A stretch of DNA of 64,000 nt. Source: DATKHR01 sp036557365. GTDB taxonomy: Bacteria; Acidobacteriota; Vicinamibacteria; Vicinamibacterales; CAVVIG01. The position numbers and the translations under genes are program-made. The notes beneath the pieces were generated by a model. It was not told the origin of the DNA and did no database searches. It saw nothing but the letters and a program-made list of their open reading frames with translations. Positions 8,735 to 16,571 of this stretch are shown here, one piece after another; within the stretch, counting starts at the first letter, position 1; each line of letters starts with the position of its first letter. Location: positions 310,001 to 374,000 of the forward strand of contig DATBHR010000077.1 of the NCBI GenBank assembly GCA_036557365.1, in the 5' to 3' direction.

Positions 8735-9193
8735 ATGTCACGCAAGTCGGTCGCAAAGTCCCGCTGCGCGCTCTGCGGCGCCAAGGAAGTCTCCGAACCG
8801 CGGGGCGAGGAGAAGTACTGCCGCGACTGCTGGGACAAGAAGATTGCGGTCGAAGAGATCGTCGCGCGCGAGTTCGCGCTCAAACGCTACATCCGCGCGC
8901 ACAGCGCCGAGAAGTACCTCATTTATCACTCCACGCTGAAGCGGCCGTGCGGCCAGTTGATCGTCGTCGACGATGGATACGATCTGTTTCTCACGCTGAT
9001 GCTGTATCCGAACTTCGCGTGGGACGACCCGGCGTATCACCTGGAAGGCGATCCCGAGGGCCGGTTGTTCTCGGAAATCCTCGTCGACGTCGTCGCGGCC
9101 GAGGTCATCGAGCCGTGGGGCGGCGGCAAGTGGCACATGGAGATTTTCCGGTCCGTGAACCCCGAGCCCGAGGACTGGAACGGCGAAATGTAG
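8735..9193 (+). CDS. zinc-ribbon protein of unknown function
   Basis: 152 residues. The N-terminus carries two Cys pairs, CALC (about residues 11-14) and CRDC (about 29-32), spaced as in a small treble-clef or zinc-ribbon knuckle. The remainder is an alpha/beta domain rich in acidic and aromatic residues (LFLTLMLYPNFAWDD; EPWGGGKWHMEIF). There is no signal peptide or membrane segment, so it should be cytoplasmic. I do not recognise the family. It stands alone between glgP and a secreted protein gene, with its own putative promoter. Confidence 0.82.
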   Translation: MSRKSVAKSRCALCGAKEVSEPRGEEKYCRDCWDKKIAVEEIVAREFALKRYIRAHSAEKYLIYHSTLKRPCGQLIVVDDGYDLFLTLMLYPNFAWDDPAYHLEGDPEGRLFSEILVDVVAAEVIEPWGGGKWHMEIFRSVNPEPEDWNGEM

Positions 9194-9208
9194 TCTCGGG
9201 GCGGGTGA

Positions 9209-9214
9209 TATACT
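9209..9214 (+). promoter_or_regulatory. -10 box (TATACT) upstream of the small exported protein
   Basis: TATACT lies in the spacer after the zinc-ribbon gene. A start about 7 nt downstream would give a leader of about 46 nt ending in a strong GGGAGGAAA Shine-Dalgarno before ATG 9267. The -35 region is not obvious. Confidence 0.5.
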
Positions 9215-9266
9215 CTGTCACGAACTCATTCGTTCGCTTCAGCTCGTCAATTCCTGGGAGGAAACT

Positions 9267-9761
9267 ATGAAAGTCCGTGTCGCAGCGGCCGCGGCGTTCG
9301 TGAGCGCGAGCCTCTTTGCCGCAGGTGTGTCTGCCCAGACGCCCGCAGCTCCCCCGATGCAGCCGCTGCTCGCCGGCAAGAAAATCGTCCCGCCGTTCAA
9401 AGGCCAGGCCGACGTCGACTTCCTGCAGCCGGTCAGCAAGAAGGTCGGCAGCGACGTCGTCACCACGATCAAGGTGAAGAACATGTCGAACGCGCCGATC
9501 GCGCGCTTGAAGGTCATCGAGACGTGGTTCGACAAGAGCAACGGCACCGTGCCCGGCGGCGAAGGCGTCATCAACGGCCTGCTGCAGCCCGGTGAAGTCG
9601 GGACGGTCGAAATTCACACGCCGTACAGCGACAAGTTGAAGAGCAACAGCTGGAATTTCCTGCACGCCAACGGCACGGTGAAGCCGCACAAGGTCAATTC
9701 GTTCGATCCGGCAGCGGCGAAGGAGCCGGCGGCGAAGACGGCAGCGGCGAAGAAGAAGTAA
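9267..9761 (+). CDS. small exported protein with FxLYD-like beta domain and Ala/Lys tail
   Basis: 164 residues. GGGAGGAAA stands 4 nt before the ATG, the best Shine-Dalgarno in this part of the window. Residues 1-24 are a signal peptide ending VSAQ. The middle (about 45-140) has alternating strands with a FKGQADVDFLQPVSKKVG block and IKVKNMSNAPIARLKVIETW, resembling FxLYD-type beta-sandwich domains. The C-terminus is a positively charged Ala/Lys tail (KEPAAKTAAAKKK). Function unknown; periplasmic or cell-surface location is inferred. Confidence 0.88.
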   Translation: MKVRVAAAAAFVSASLFAAGVSAQTPAAPPMQPLLAGKKIVPPFKGQADVDFLQPVSKKVGSDVVTTIKVKNMSNAPIARLKVIETWFDKSNGTVPGGEGVINGLLQPGEVGTVEIHTPYSDKLKSNSWNFLHANGTVKPHKVNSFDPAAAKEPAAKTAAAKKK

Positions 9762-9775
9762 GACCTGTCGGCCGT

Positions 9776-10255
9776 TCAGTTCTGATCGTTCCGCTCGAAC
9801 ACGACCTCGCCGGCGTACTTCGGCACGGCGACGAGGTGGTAAGGAAAGGTCAGAATCTGAACGGTCATCGCGCCGGGCTTCGGTCTCGTTTCCCGGTATC
9901 CCACCACGAGCTTCCCGTCACGCTCCGCCACCGACACGATCTGGATTGAATAGCCGCCGGTCGGCCGGCTTCCCATGAAGACGCCGATCACCATCTCGCG
10001 ATTGAAGTCCACCGGCGGCGACGGCTTGTCGTAGTTGTGGTTGTGCCACAGCGCCGCCCATTCGGCCGGCGTGCGGACGACGACCTGCCGGGCGCTGTCG
10101 ATGCTGCTCTGCGATCCGCGCTCGATCGTCCGGAACGTCGACGAATCGCGCTGCGCGGTCACGAACGCGGACGAGGCGAGGAAGATGCACGCCGCAACCG
10201 CGACGCAACCGGGCCGCCGATGCATGAACGCCATCGAAGTCGTGGCCGCATCCAT
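9776..10255 (-). CDS. exported PrcB-C-terminal-domain-like protein
   Basis: 159 residues from ATG 10255; ATGs at codons 8 and 11 are alternatives. A signal peptide ends near residue 35 (SSAFVTAQ). The body matches the PrcB C-terminal domain pattern: a W-x-x-LW block (TPAEWAALWHNH), the FNREMVIGVFMGSRPTGGYSI core, and a VVGYRETRPKPG turn before a VAVPK strand. In spirochaetes PrcB works with a dentilisin-type protease; here no protease is adjacent, and the role is open. It lies 3 nt behind the VWFA gene and must share its transcript. Confidence 0.85.
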   Translation of the reverse strand: MDAATTSMAFMHRRPGCVAVAACIFLASSAFVTAQRDSSTFRTIERGSQSSIDSARQVVVRTPAEWAALWHNHNYDKPSPPVDFNREMVIGVFMGSRPTGGYSIQIVSVAERDGKLVVGYRETRPKPGAMTVQILTFPYHLVAVPKYAGEVVFERNDQN

Positions 10256-10258
10256 CTG

Positions 10259-12394
10259 TCAGCGCGTCGGCACGAGCGGCGGCGTCACCGTGACACGAAC
10301 CTGGCGCTCGACGGCCGGCGCCTTCTCCAGTCGCGACTTCGCCGTCACCGTCAGCACGTAGTTGCCCGGCGCGATGTCCTTCAGCGGCACACGCGCGCTG
10401 AAGCCGTAGCCGCCCTTCTTGCCGCCAAGATCCGCGGAATCGCGCGGCTCCTCCGTCTTGAAGAGGACGCGGCCGTCGTCGGTCGTGATCGTCGTGGTGA
10501 TGTCCACCTTGTGCGGCGTGCTGCCTGAGTTGTCGTAGACCTCGGCGAAGAGCGCGACCTCCTCGTTCTGCGCGAACGAGCGCTTGGCGACCGGCGGACC
10601 CGGAAGCACCTGCTTCAACTGCTCGTCGGGTTTCGCGGTCGGCAGCGCCGCGGCGGTCGACGACGTCATGACGAGCCCGCTGATCGAGAACGGCGCCTTG
10701 CCGTAATCGGGGATTTCGAGATCGTAGAGCACCGAGCCGACGTTGCCGCCGCCCGAGTCGTGCGCGGCCACGCGCAGCTGATAGCGGCCCGGCGGCAGCT
10801 CGAGACGGTTGAGGAGCCGCAGTCCCGTCTCCTCGATGCGCTCCTTCGTCGCCGCTTTCAGGTTCGTCATCGTCAACGCGTCGGTCGTGCCGCCTTTGAT
10901 CTTGCCGTTCGAATCGACCGCGACGTAGGACAACTGGATGTTGTCGTTCGGGGCGAGCCTCAGATCTTTGCCGCGCAGCTCGACGCCCAGGAGCACCGAC
11001 GCATTCGGCGCCGTGCCTTTGAACGGCGACGCGAACACGTGCATCGTCAAGCCGCTGACCGGAAGCGGACTGTCGATGGCCTCGCGGATTTCCGGCGAGC
11101 GCGTGTCCTTCGCGTTCACCTTTCCGGGATCGGTCTTCTTCGGCGTGATGTAGCCCTTGCGCGCGCGGACGGTGAGGCCGGGCCTCGAGACCCGGACGTC
11201 GATCTTGTGAACGCGTCCCGGCTTGGAATCAGGCGGATAGTACGCAAGCACGTAGTACGCGCTGTTGTCGCGGACGATGCGGTCGAAGGCTGTTGCGAAG
11301 TCGTTCTGATTGACGACGGCGAAGCCGCCGGTCTCGTCGGAGAGGACGCGCAGGCTGTCCTGCGACAGCCGGATCTCGTTGTAGATCGATCCGATGCCGA
11401 CGCCGAGCGACGTGTCGTCGGGGAACGACCCGACCTCGATCGTCTCGTCGCCGAGATCGGTGAGGCCGCGCGGGTCGATGCCGTAGATCGCGACGTTCGA
11501 CCGCGTCGCCGCCGCGATCGTGTCGCGCGTGTCCTCGAGAATCGTCGTCGCGCTCTGGTGATTCGATCCGGCCTGCGGGATGAGATCGTTGATGTCGTAG
11601 TCAATGCCTTCGCTGACGAAGAGGATGGCCTTGCGCCGGCCGCGGACCGACGAGAACCAGTCGGCGACGTTGCGCAGCGTCCGCAGAGCGTTCTGCGCGT
11701 TGAAGGCGCGCTCGGCGTCGTCCGGGTCGTTCAGCGGGTCGCCCTGCTGACGAATGCCGCGCGTGTTGTTGTACTCGTTGGTCTTCGAAACCGTCGGCGA
11801 GGCGAGCTTGCGGCCCTGCGTCTTGTCGACCGCGGCCATGAGCAGCCGTTTGTTGCTGGTGAACTCCTGGCTCGCGTCGTTGGCGCCCGCCGTGTGCACG
11901 ATGGCCATCAGGTCGTTGGCGCCGAGACGCTGCTGGATGAACTGCTTCGCGGCCGTCTTCGTCCGGATCGAGCGGCCGAAATTCGTATGGAGATCATCAA
12001 TGACCATCACGTAGACGCGGCCGTCGAACACCGCCTCGTTGGTCCGGACGTCCGGTTCGAGCGCGACGTTCGAGTAGAGCGGCCGGTCGGCCCGCTCGAT
12101 CGGAATGTCGACCTGCGTAAAGGCCGTGACGCTCTGGGCCTTCCCGTCCTCGAGCACCTGGAAGTCGTCCTTGGTCAGATCCTTGACGAGATTTCCCTGG
12201 CGGTCGGTCACGTTGACGTCGACCTCCACGTAGTCCACCCGCAACTTGAACGTCGGCGGCGGCTGCGACGCGCCCGCCTGCGGCGAGGTCCCGCTGGCCG
12301 GCGGCGCAGGTGGAGGATTCTGGTCCGCGCCGAGCCCGACTGCGGCAGCGGCAACAAACGCCACGAGCGCCGTAATTTGTGCGGGTTTTTTCAT
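10259..12394 (-). CDS. exported VWFA-related (Acidobacteriota-type) domain protein
   Basis: 711 residues with an N-terminal signal peptide (VAFVAAAAVGLGA). Residues about 45-100 form the typical VDVNVTDRQGNLVKDLTKDDFQVLEDGK module, followed by a von Willebrand A domain (about 110-370). The MIDAS-like motif is the variant VIDDLHTNFGRS rather than DxSxS. The C-terminal half contains beta-rich repeats (AYYPPDSKPGRVHKIDVRV; LPPGRYQLRV; DIAPGNYVLTV). Proteins of this type are abundant in Acidobacteriota and probably bind protein partners outside the cytoplasm. It is divergent from the M24 peptidase gene across only 46 bp. Confidence 0.93.
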   Translation of the reverse strand: MKKPAQITALVAFVAAAAVGLGADQNPPPAPPASGTSPQAGASQPPPTFKLRVDYVEVDVNVTDRQGNLVKDLTKDDFQVLEDGKAQSVTAFTQVDIPIERADRPLYSNVALEPDVRTNEAVFDGRVYVMVIDDLHTNFGRSIRTKTAAKQFIQQRLGANDLMAIVHTAGANDASQEFTSNKRLLMAAVDKTQGRKLASPTVSKTNEYNNTRGIRQQGDPLNDPDDAERAFNAQNALRTLRNVADWFSSVRGRRKAILFVSEGIDYDINDLIPQAGSNHQSATTILEDTRDTIAAATRSNVAIYGIDPRGLTDLGDETIEVGSFPDDTSLGVGIGSIYNEIRLSQDSLRVLSDETGGFAVVNQNDFATAFDRIVRDNSAYYVLAYYPPDSKPGRVHKIDVRVSRPGLTVRARKGYITPKKTDPGKVNAKDTRSPEIREAIDSPLPVSGLTMHVFASPFKGTAPNASVLLGVELRGKDLRLAPNDNIQLSYVAVDSNGKIKGGTTDALTMTNLKAATKERIEETGLRLLNRLELPPGRYQLRVAAHDSGGGNVGSVLYDLEIPDYGKAPFSISGLVMTSSTAAALPTAKPDEQLKQVLPGPPVAKRSFAQNEEVALFAEVYDNSGSTPHKVDITTTITTDDGRVLFKTEEPRDSADLGGKKGGYGFSARVPLKDIAPGNYVLTVTAKSRLEKAPAVERQVRVTVTPPLVPTR

Positions 12395-12412
12395 AGGTTC
12401 ACTCTCGAAGCG

Positions 12413-12418
12413 ATTATA
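12413..12418 (-). promoter_or_regulatory. consensus -10 box (TATAAT) for the VWFA/PrcB operon
   Basis: A perfect TATAAT on the minus strand lies 18 bp before ATG 12394. The start would be near 12406, leaving a leader of about 12 nt. The -35 region is not recognisable. Confidence 0.55.
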
Positions 12419-12428
12419 TCGTCCCGGC

Positions 12429-12434
12429 TATACT
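12429..12434 (+). promoter_or_regulatory. -10 box (TATACT) for the M24 peptidase gene
   Basis: TATACT ends 6 nt before ATG 12441. The only purine-rich sequence (GGAGG, 12436-12440) abuts the ATG with no spacer, so it cannot serve as a normal Shine-Dalgarno; a leaderless message is more likely. Confidence 0.45.
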
Positions 12435-12440
12435 TGGAGG

Positions 12441-13676
12441 ATGGCGGTTTCCGGCACCGCGACGGCTCGGCAGGTGGGCACGAACACCGACTGGCCCTCG
12501 TTTGTCTCAGACGTCCAGCGCGCCCTCGTGGCCGACGGCCTCGACGCGTGGCTGCTTTACGATTTTCGCGGCCTGAATCGGATTGCCGCCGATATCACGG
12601 CGGTGAATCGGCAGGGCGGTCACCTGGCCACGCGCCGCTGGTATTACCTCATTCCATCGGGCGGACAACCGCGCGCGCTCGTCCATTCCATCGAGCGCGA
12701 CTCGCTCGCGCATCTGCCAGGCACGACCACGCGCTACGCCGGACGCGACCAATTGCGCGCCGGTCTGAGCGCGCTCCTGTCCGGCACGAAGCGAGTGGCG
12801 ATGGAGTACTCGCCGGAGTGCGCCATCCCGTACGTGTCGCGCGTGGACGGCGGCACGATCGAACTCGTCCGAAGCTTCGGCGTGGACGTCGTCTCGTCGG
12901 GCGATCTGGTCCAGCGCTTCCTGACGGTGTGGGACGACGCGACCATCGAGACGCATCGCCAGGCATCCGAGAAGCTCTATCGCGTGAAGGATCGCGCGTT
13001 CGCGCTCGCCGGGCAGCGCCTCCGCGACGGCGTGCCGACGACCGAGTACGAAATCCAGCAGCACATGGCCGGCTGGTTCCGTGAGGAAGGCCTGATGAGC
13101 GACGCCGACCCGATGGTGTCGTTCGCGGCGAACGCCGGCAATCCGCACTACCTGCCGACCGCGTCGGCGCACCGCACGATCGAACGCGACCACATCCTGC
13201 TGCTCGACCTCTGGGGCAAGCTGCCGACGCCCGGCGCCGTCTTCGCCGACATCACGTGGATGGGGTTCACCGGACCGCAGGTCCCGGAGCGTTTCGCCAA
13301 GGCGTTCTCTGCCATTCGTGACGGGCGGGATGCTGCAGTTGCGCTCGTGGTACAGGCGGCGCGGGCGGGCCGCGAGCTTCGCGGCTGGGAGGTCGACCGT
13401 GCAGCCTCGGACGTCATCCGCGGCGCCGGTTACGGGGACCACATCTTGCACCGCACAGGACACAGCCTGGGCGAATCGGTCCATGGGAATGGCGTCAACA
13501 TGGACGACTACGAAACGCATGACGACCGGCGGCTGCTGCCTGGCGCCGGCTTCACGATCGAGCCGGGCGTCTATTTCGATGACTTCGGCGTCCGAACGGA
13601 AATCAACATGATCGTCGCCGCGCGCGACGCGCACGTCACCGGTCCGCTCCAGACGGAGATTCTGAGCCTGTTGTAG
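12441..13676 (+). CDS. M24 family Xaa-Pro-type aminopeptidase
   Basis: 411 residues from ATG 12441; the frame is open further upstream, but that part runs antisense into the VWFA gene. The N-terminal creatinase-like domain covers about 10-165. The pita-bread catalytic domain shows all five metal ligands in order: Asp in LLDLWGK, Asp in ADITWMGF, His in HRTGHSLG, Glu in TIEPGVYF and Glu in RTEINM. HGNGVNMDDYE replaces the more usual loop before the Glu ligand. No signal peptide is seen, so a cytoplasmic peptidase acting on X-Pro peptides is expected. HtrA follows 32 bp downstream. Confidence 0.93.
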   Translation: MAVSGTATARQVGTNTDWPSFVSDVQRALVADGLDAWLLYDFRGLNRIAADITAVNRQGGHLATRRWYYLIPSGGQPRALVHSIERDSLAHLPGTTTRYAGRDQLRAGLSALLSGTKRVAMEYSPECAIPYVSRVDGGTIELVRSFGVDVVSSGDLVQRFLTVWDDATIETHRQASEKLYRVKDRAFALAGQRLRDGVPTTEYEIQQHMAGWFREEGLMSDADPMVSFAANAGNPHYLPTASAHRTIERDHILLLDLWGKLPTPGAVFADITWMGFTGPQVPERFAKAFSAIRDGRDAAVALVVQAARAGRELRGWEVDRAASDVIRGAGYGDHILHRTGHSLGESVHGNGVNMDDYETHDDRRLLPGAGFTIEPGVYFDDFGVRTEINMIVAARDAHVTGPLQTEILSLL

Positions 13677-13694
13677 GCGGGTCCGAGGCCCGCC
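13676..13694 (+). other. GC hairpin before htrA
   Basis: GGCGGG (13676-13681) pairs with CCCGCC (13689-13694) around a 7-nt loop. It begins on the last base of the M24 stop codon and ends right before the GGAGG Shine-Dalgarno of htrA. No T-tract follows. Confidence 0.35.
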
Positions 13695-13708
13695 GGAGGT
13701 CGCTAACG

Positions 13709-15283
13709 ATGTCCACCCGCAAGACCACCATCTTCTACGTTCTGCTCGCGATGACCGCGTCCCTGTTCGTCGGGATGGTTATCGCGTCGCGCCTCGACCT
13801 GGCGCCCGCTTCGTCAGCGCAGACCATCGCGGTGCCGGCGATGAACAGCGCGCCGCTGACCGGGGCGCTGACGGTCGACACCTTCCGGACGATTGCCAAA
13901 TCGGCGTCGCCGACGGTCGTCAACATCCGCACCGAGATGAAGGCGAAGACGCAGGACCTGACGGAGTTCTTCGGCGGCGGCTCGCCGGACGACCTCCTCC
14001 ACCGCTTCTTCGGCAATCCCAACCAGCAGCAGGACGACGACCATCAGGGACAAGGCCGCGGCAACCGGCGGCAGCGTCAGCCGAAGGCGCAGGCGTCAGG
14101 CACCGGCTTCATCATCAGCAAGGACGGCTTCATCCTCACGAACAACCACGTCGTGGACGAAGCGACGAAGATTGAAGTGGGTCTCTACGGCGACGAGCCC
14201 GATGTCACCTATCAGGCAAAGGTGATCGGCGCCGATCCGCTGACCGACAGCGCGCTCATTCAGCTCATCGAGATGCCGAAAGCGCCGCTGCCGGAAGCCA
14301 AGTTCGGCGATTCCTCGCAGATGGCGGCCGGCGACTGGGTCATGGCCATCGGCAACCCGTTCAACTACGCGCACACGGTCACCGTCGGCGTCATCAGCGC
14401 GCCGAAGCGCGCGTTTCCGGTCACCGACGGCCGGACCAACGACGTGATGCAGACCGACGCCGCGATCAATCCGGGCAACTCGGGCGGCCCGCTGCTGAAC
14501 GCGCGCGGCGAGGTCATCGGCATCAACACCGCCATCATCACGAACGCGCGCAGCGAGGGAAACATCGGCATCGGCTTCGCCGTGCCGATCAATACCGTCC
14601 GCGACCTGCTCCCGCAGCTGCGGCAGGGCAAGGTGATTCGCGGCCGCATCGGCGTGACCGTGACGCAAGTCCCGCGTGAAGGCTACGAGGACCTCGGCCT
14701 CAAGGCGCGCGGCGGCGCCATCGTCGCGTCCGTGCTGTCGGGCGGAGCGGCGGCGAAGGGCGGCATGGAACCCGGCGACGTCATCGTCCAGTACAACGGA
14801 CGGCCGGTCGGCAACAACGACGAGCTCGTGAAGATGGTCGTCTCGACCAAGCCGGGCACGACCGTGCCGGTGAAGGTCCTGCGCGATCGGCAGGAGAAGA
14901 CGCTGAACGTGACCGTCGAGGAGCTCGATCTCGAGGCCGAGCAGAACGGGAACCGGCGTGCGCCGACCCGCGAGAACGAGCCGCCTGAGGAACAGGGTGC
15001 AAGCGGCTTCGGCCTGACGCTCGAGAACGTCACGCCGTCGATGGCGCGCCGGCTGCAGATGCAGTCGGGCCAGACGGGCGCGGTCGTTACGGATGTCGAT
15101 CCGGATGGACCGGCCGCCGCGGCGCTCCGGCCGGGCGACGTGATTCTCTCGGTCAACCGGAAGGCCGTCGGCTCCGCCGTCGAGGCGCAGCGCGAACTGC
15201 AGAAGGTGCAGTCCGGCCACCTCGCGCAGCTGATCGTCTGGCGCGGCGGCAGCGAGACGTTCGTCACCGTCAAGAAGGACTGA
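13709..15283 (+). CDS. htrA: HtrA/DegP-family serine protease
   Basis: 524 residues; GGAGG lies 9 nt before the ATG. A single N-terminal hydrophobic segment (about 8-32) exports or anchors it in the periplasm. The trypsin-like domain shows His147 (TNNHVVD), Asp180 (LTDSALI) and Ser258 (GNSGGPLLN). A Gln/Asp/Arg-rich loop (about 105-128) precedes it. Two PDZ domains follow (about 305-400 and 425-520), as in DegP/DegQ. It degrades or refolds misfolded envelope proteins. The downstream methyltransferase frame begins within 5 nt of the stop codon. Confidence 0.97.
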   Translation: MSTRKTTIFYVLLAMTASLFVGMVIASRLDLAPASSAQTIAVPAMNSAPLTGALTVDTFRTIAKSASPTVVNIRTEMKAKTQDLTEFFGGGSPDDLLHRFFGNPNQQQDDDHQGQGRGNRRQRQPKAQASGTGFIISKDGFILTNNHVVDEATKIEVGLYGDEPDVTYQAKVIGADPLTDSALIQLIEMPKAPLPEAKFGDSSQMAAGDWVMAIGNPFNYAHTVTVGVISAPKRAFPVTDGRTNDVMQTDAAINPGNSGGPLLNARGEVIGINTAIITNARSEGNIGIGFAVPINTVRDLLPQLRQGKVIRGRIGVTVTQVPREGYEDLGLKARGGAIVASVLSGGAAAKGGMEPGDVIVQYNGRPVGNNDELVKMVVSTKPGTTVPVKVLRDRQEKTLNVTVEELDLEAEQNGNRRAPTRENEPPEEQGASGFGLTLENVTPSMARRLQMQSGQTGAVVTDVDPDGPAAAALRPGDVILSVNRKAVGSAVEAQRELQKVQSGHLAQLIVWRGGSETFVTVKKD

Positions 15284-15287
15284 GCGG

Positions 15288-16571
15288 ATTCCGGCACCTG
15301 ACGACCGCTCGAGCAGACTGTTTCGCCTGATCCAGGAACGCGGCCCGCTGACCGTGGCCGCGTTCATGGAGCTGGCGCTTTACGATCCCGAGTCGGGCTA
15401 CTACGCCCGCGCCGCCCAGCGATCGGGCCGCGCGGGCGATTTTTTTACCAGCGTCGACGTCGGGCCGCTGTTCGGCGAGCTGCTCGAAGCGCAGATCGCG
15501 CAGATGTGGGACATCCTCCGTCAGGACTCGCCCTCAGGATCTCCCGTTCCCCCAGCGTTCGATCTCGTCGAAGCAGGAGCCGGCAACGGACGGCTGTCGG
15601 CCGACATCCTGCGCGCCGCGCGCGACCAGCATCCGGCGTTCTTCGACACGATCGCATTGCACCTCGTCGAGGCGAGCGCGCGCGCGCGGGCGGCGCAGGC
15701 CGGCACGCTCGGCGACCTGGCAAGCCGTCTCGCCACATCAAAGCCGGACCTGCCCGAATCGTTCGAAGGCGTCCTGGTCGCCAACGAGCTGCTCGACGCC
15801 CTGCCCGTGCATCAGGTCGTCATGAGGGACGAAGGACTGCGTGAGGTGTACGTCGCGGCGCCATCGCCGCGCGGATCCGGTGATTCGGTTGCCGGACCGT
15901 TGACGCTGGTCGAAGGTCCACCGTCTACGCCCGCGCTGCAGGAATACCTGGATCGCCTCGACGTCCGTCTCGAACCCGGCTGGCGTGTCGAGATCAACCT
16001 GCGCGCCGTGGAGTGGCTGCGCGACGCGGCCCGACGGCTGCGCCGCGGATTCTTCATCCTCATCGATTACGGCCACGAGGCGCGCGAGCTGTATTCAGCG
16101 ACGCACTCCGCAGGGACGCTCACCAGCTTCAGCGGTCACACGAGCGCCGGTCCGGACGCAGTCGGCCCCGCCTGGCTCGAACAGCCCGGCGAACGAGACA
16201 TCACGGCGCACGTGGACTTCACGAGCGTCCGCCGCGCCGCCGAAGACGCGGGCCTCACGACCATCGGCTTTCTCGATCAGACGTACTTCCTGCTGGGGCT
16301 CATCTCATCGGACGCAAATCGGCAATCCTCTTCGTTTGTTCCACAATCGTCTTCGTCTTCCAATCCGCCGTCTTCGTCTTCCAATTCGCCGTCTTCGTCG
16401 TCCAATCCGCTGTCTTTGTCTTCCAATCCGCAATCCGCAATCCGCAATCCGCAATTGAAGACTCTGCTTCTTCCGGGCGGTCTCGGCAGCACGATGAAAG
16501 TGCTGATTCTGGGCAAGAACGTCGGTACGCCGGCGCTGCGGGGATGCTCGTTCAGCGTGCGCGCGACATGA
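15288..16571 (+). CDS. MidA/NDUFAF7-type SAM-dependent methyltransferase with repeat insert; probable ATT start
   Basis: 427 residues if translation begins at ATT 15288. The family N-terminus (IQERGPLTVAAFMELALY) starts upstream of the first canonical codon (GTG 15354), and the frame is closed at 15231. AAGGA (15275-15279) stands 8 nt before the ATT, an ideal spacing. Family motifs follow: DPESGYYA, GDFFTSVDVGPLFGELL, VEAGAGNGRLSADIL (SAM binding) and ANELLDALPV. Near the C-terminus a Ser/Asn/Pro-rich segment encoded by 16348-16452 interrupts the domain before the typical ending LKTLLLPGGLGSTMKVL. Relatives methylate an arginine of respiratory complex I; the substrate here is inferred only. 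The stop overlaps the next gene by ATGA. Confidence 0.88.
   Translation: MPAPDDRSSRLFRLIQERGPLTVAAFMELALYDPESGYYARAAQRSGRAGDFFTSVDVGPLFGELLEAQIAQMWDILRQDSPSGSPVPPAFDLVEAGAGNGRLSADILRAARDQHPAFFDTIALHLVEASARARAAQAGTLGDLASRLATSKPDLPESFEGVLVANELLDALPVHQVVMRDEGLREVYVAAPSPRGSGDSVAGPLTLVEGPPSTPALQEYLDRLDVRLEPGWRVEINLRAVEWLRDAARRLRRGFFILIDYGHEARELYSATHSAGTLTSFSGHTSAGPDAVGPAWLEQPGERDITAHVDFTSVRRAAEDAGLTTIGFLDQTYFLLGLISSDANRQSSSFVPQSSSSSNPPSSSSNSPSSSSNPLSLSSNPQSAIRNPQLKTLLLPGGLGSTMKVLILGKNVGTPALRGCSFSVRAT
16348..16452 (+). repeat. in-frame tandem array: four 21-bp units then three AATCCGC heptamers
   Basis: Units at 16348-16368, 16369-16389, 16390-16410 and 16411-16431 differ by one to three bases and each end in AATCCGC or AATTCGC; AATCCGC then repeats at 16432-16438, 16439-16445 and 16446-16452. 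21 bp is three heptamers, so each whole unit keeps the reading frame, and the three heptamers together add exactly 21 bp. Encodes the Ser/Asn/Pro-rich insert of the methyltransferase. Confidence 0.9.

Noticed and set aside
10760..13084. 774-codon open frame on plus
   Set aside because: Runs antisense through the VWFA gene and then out of frame through the M24 peptidase; no family motif, Arg-rich.
16348..16452. CRISPR array
   Set aside because: Units are contiguous without unique spacers and lie inside a coding frame.
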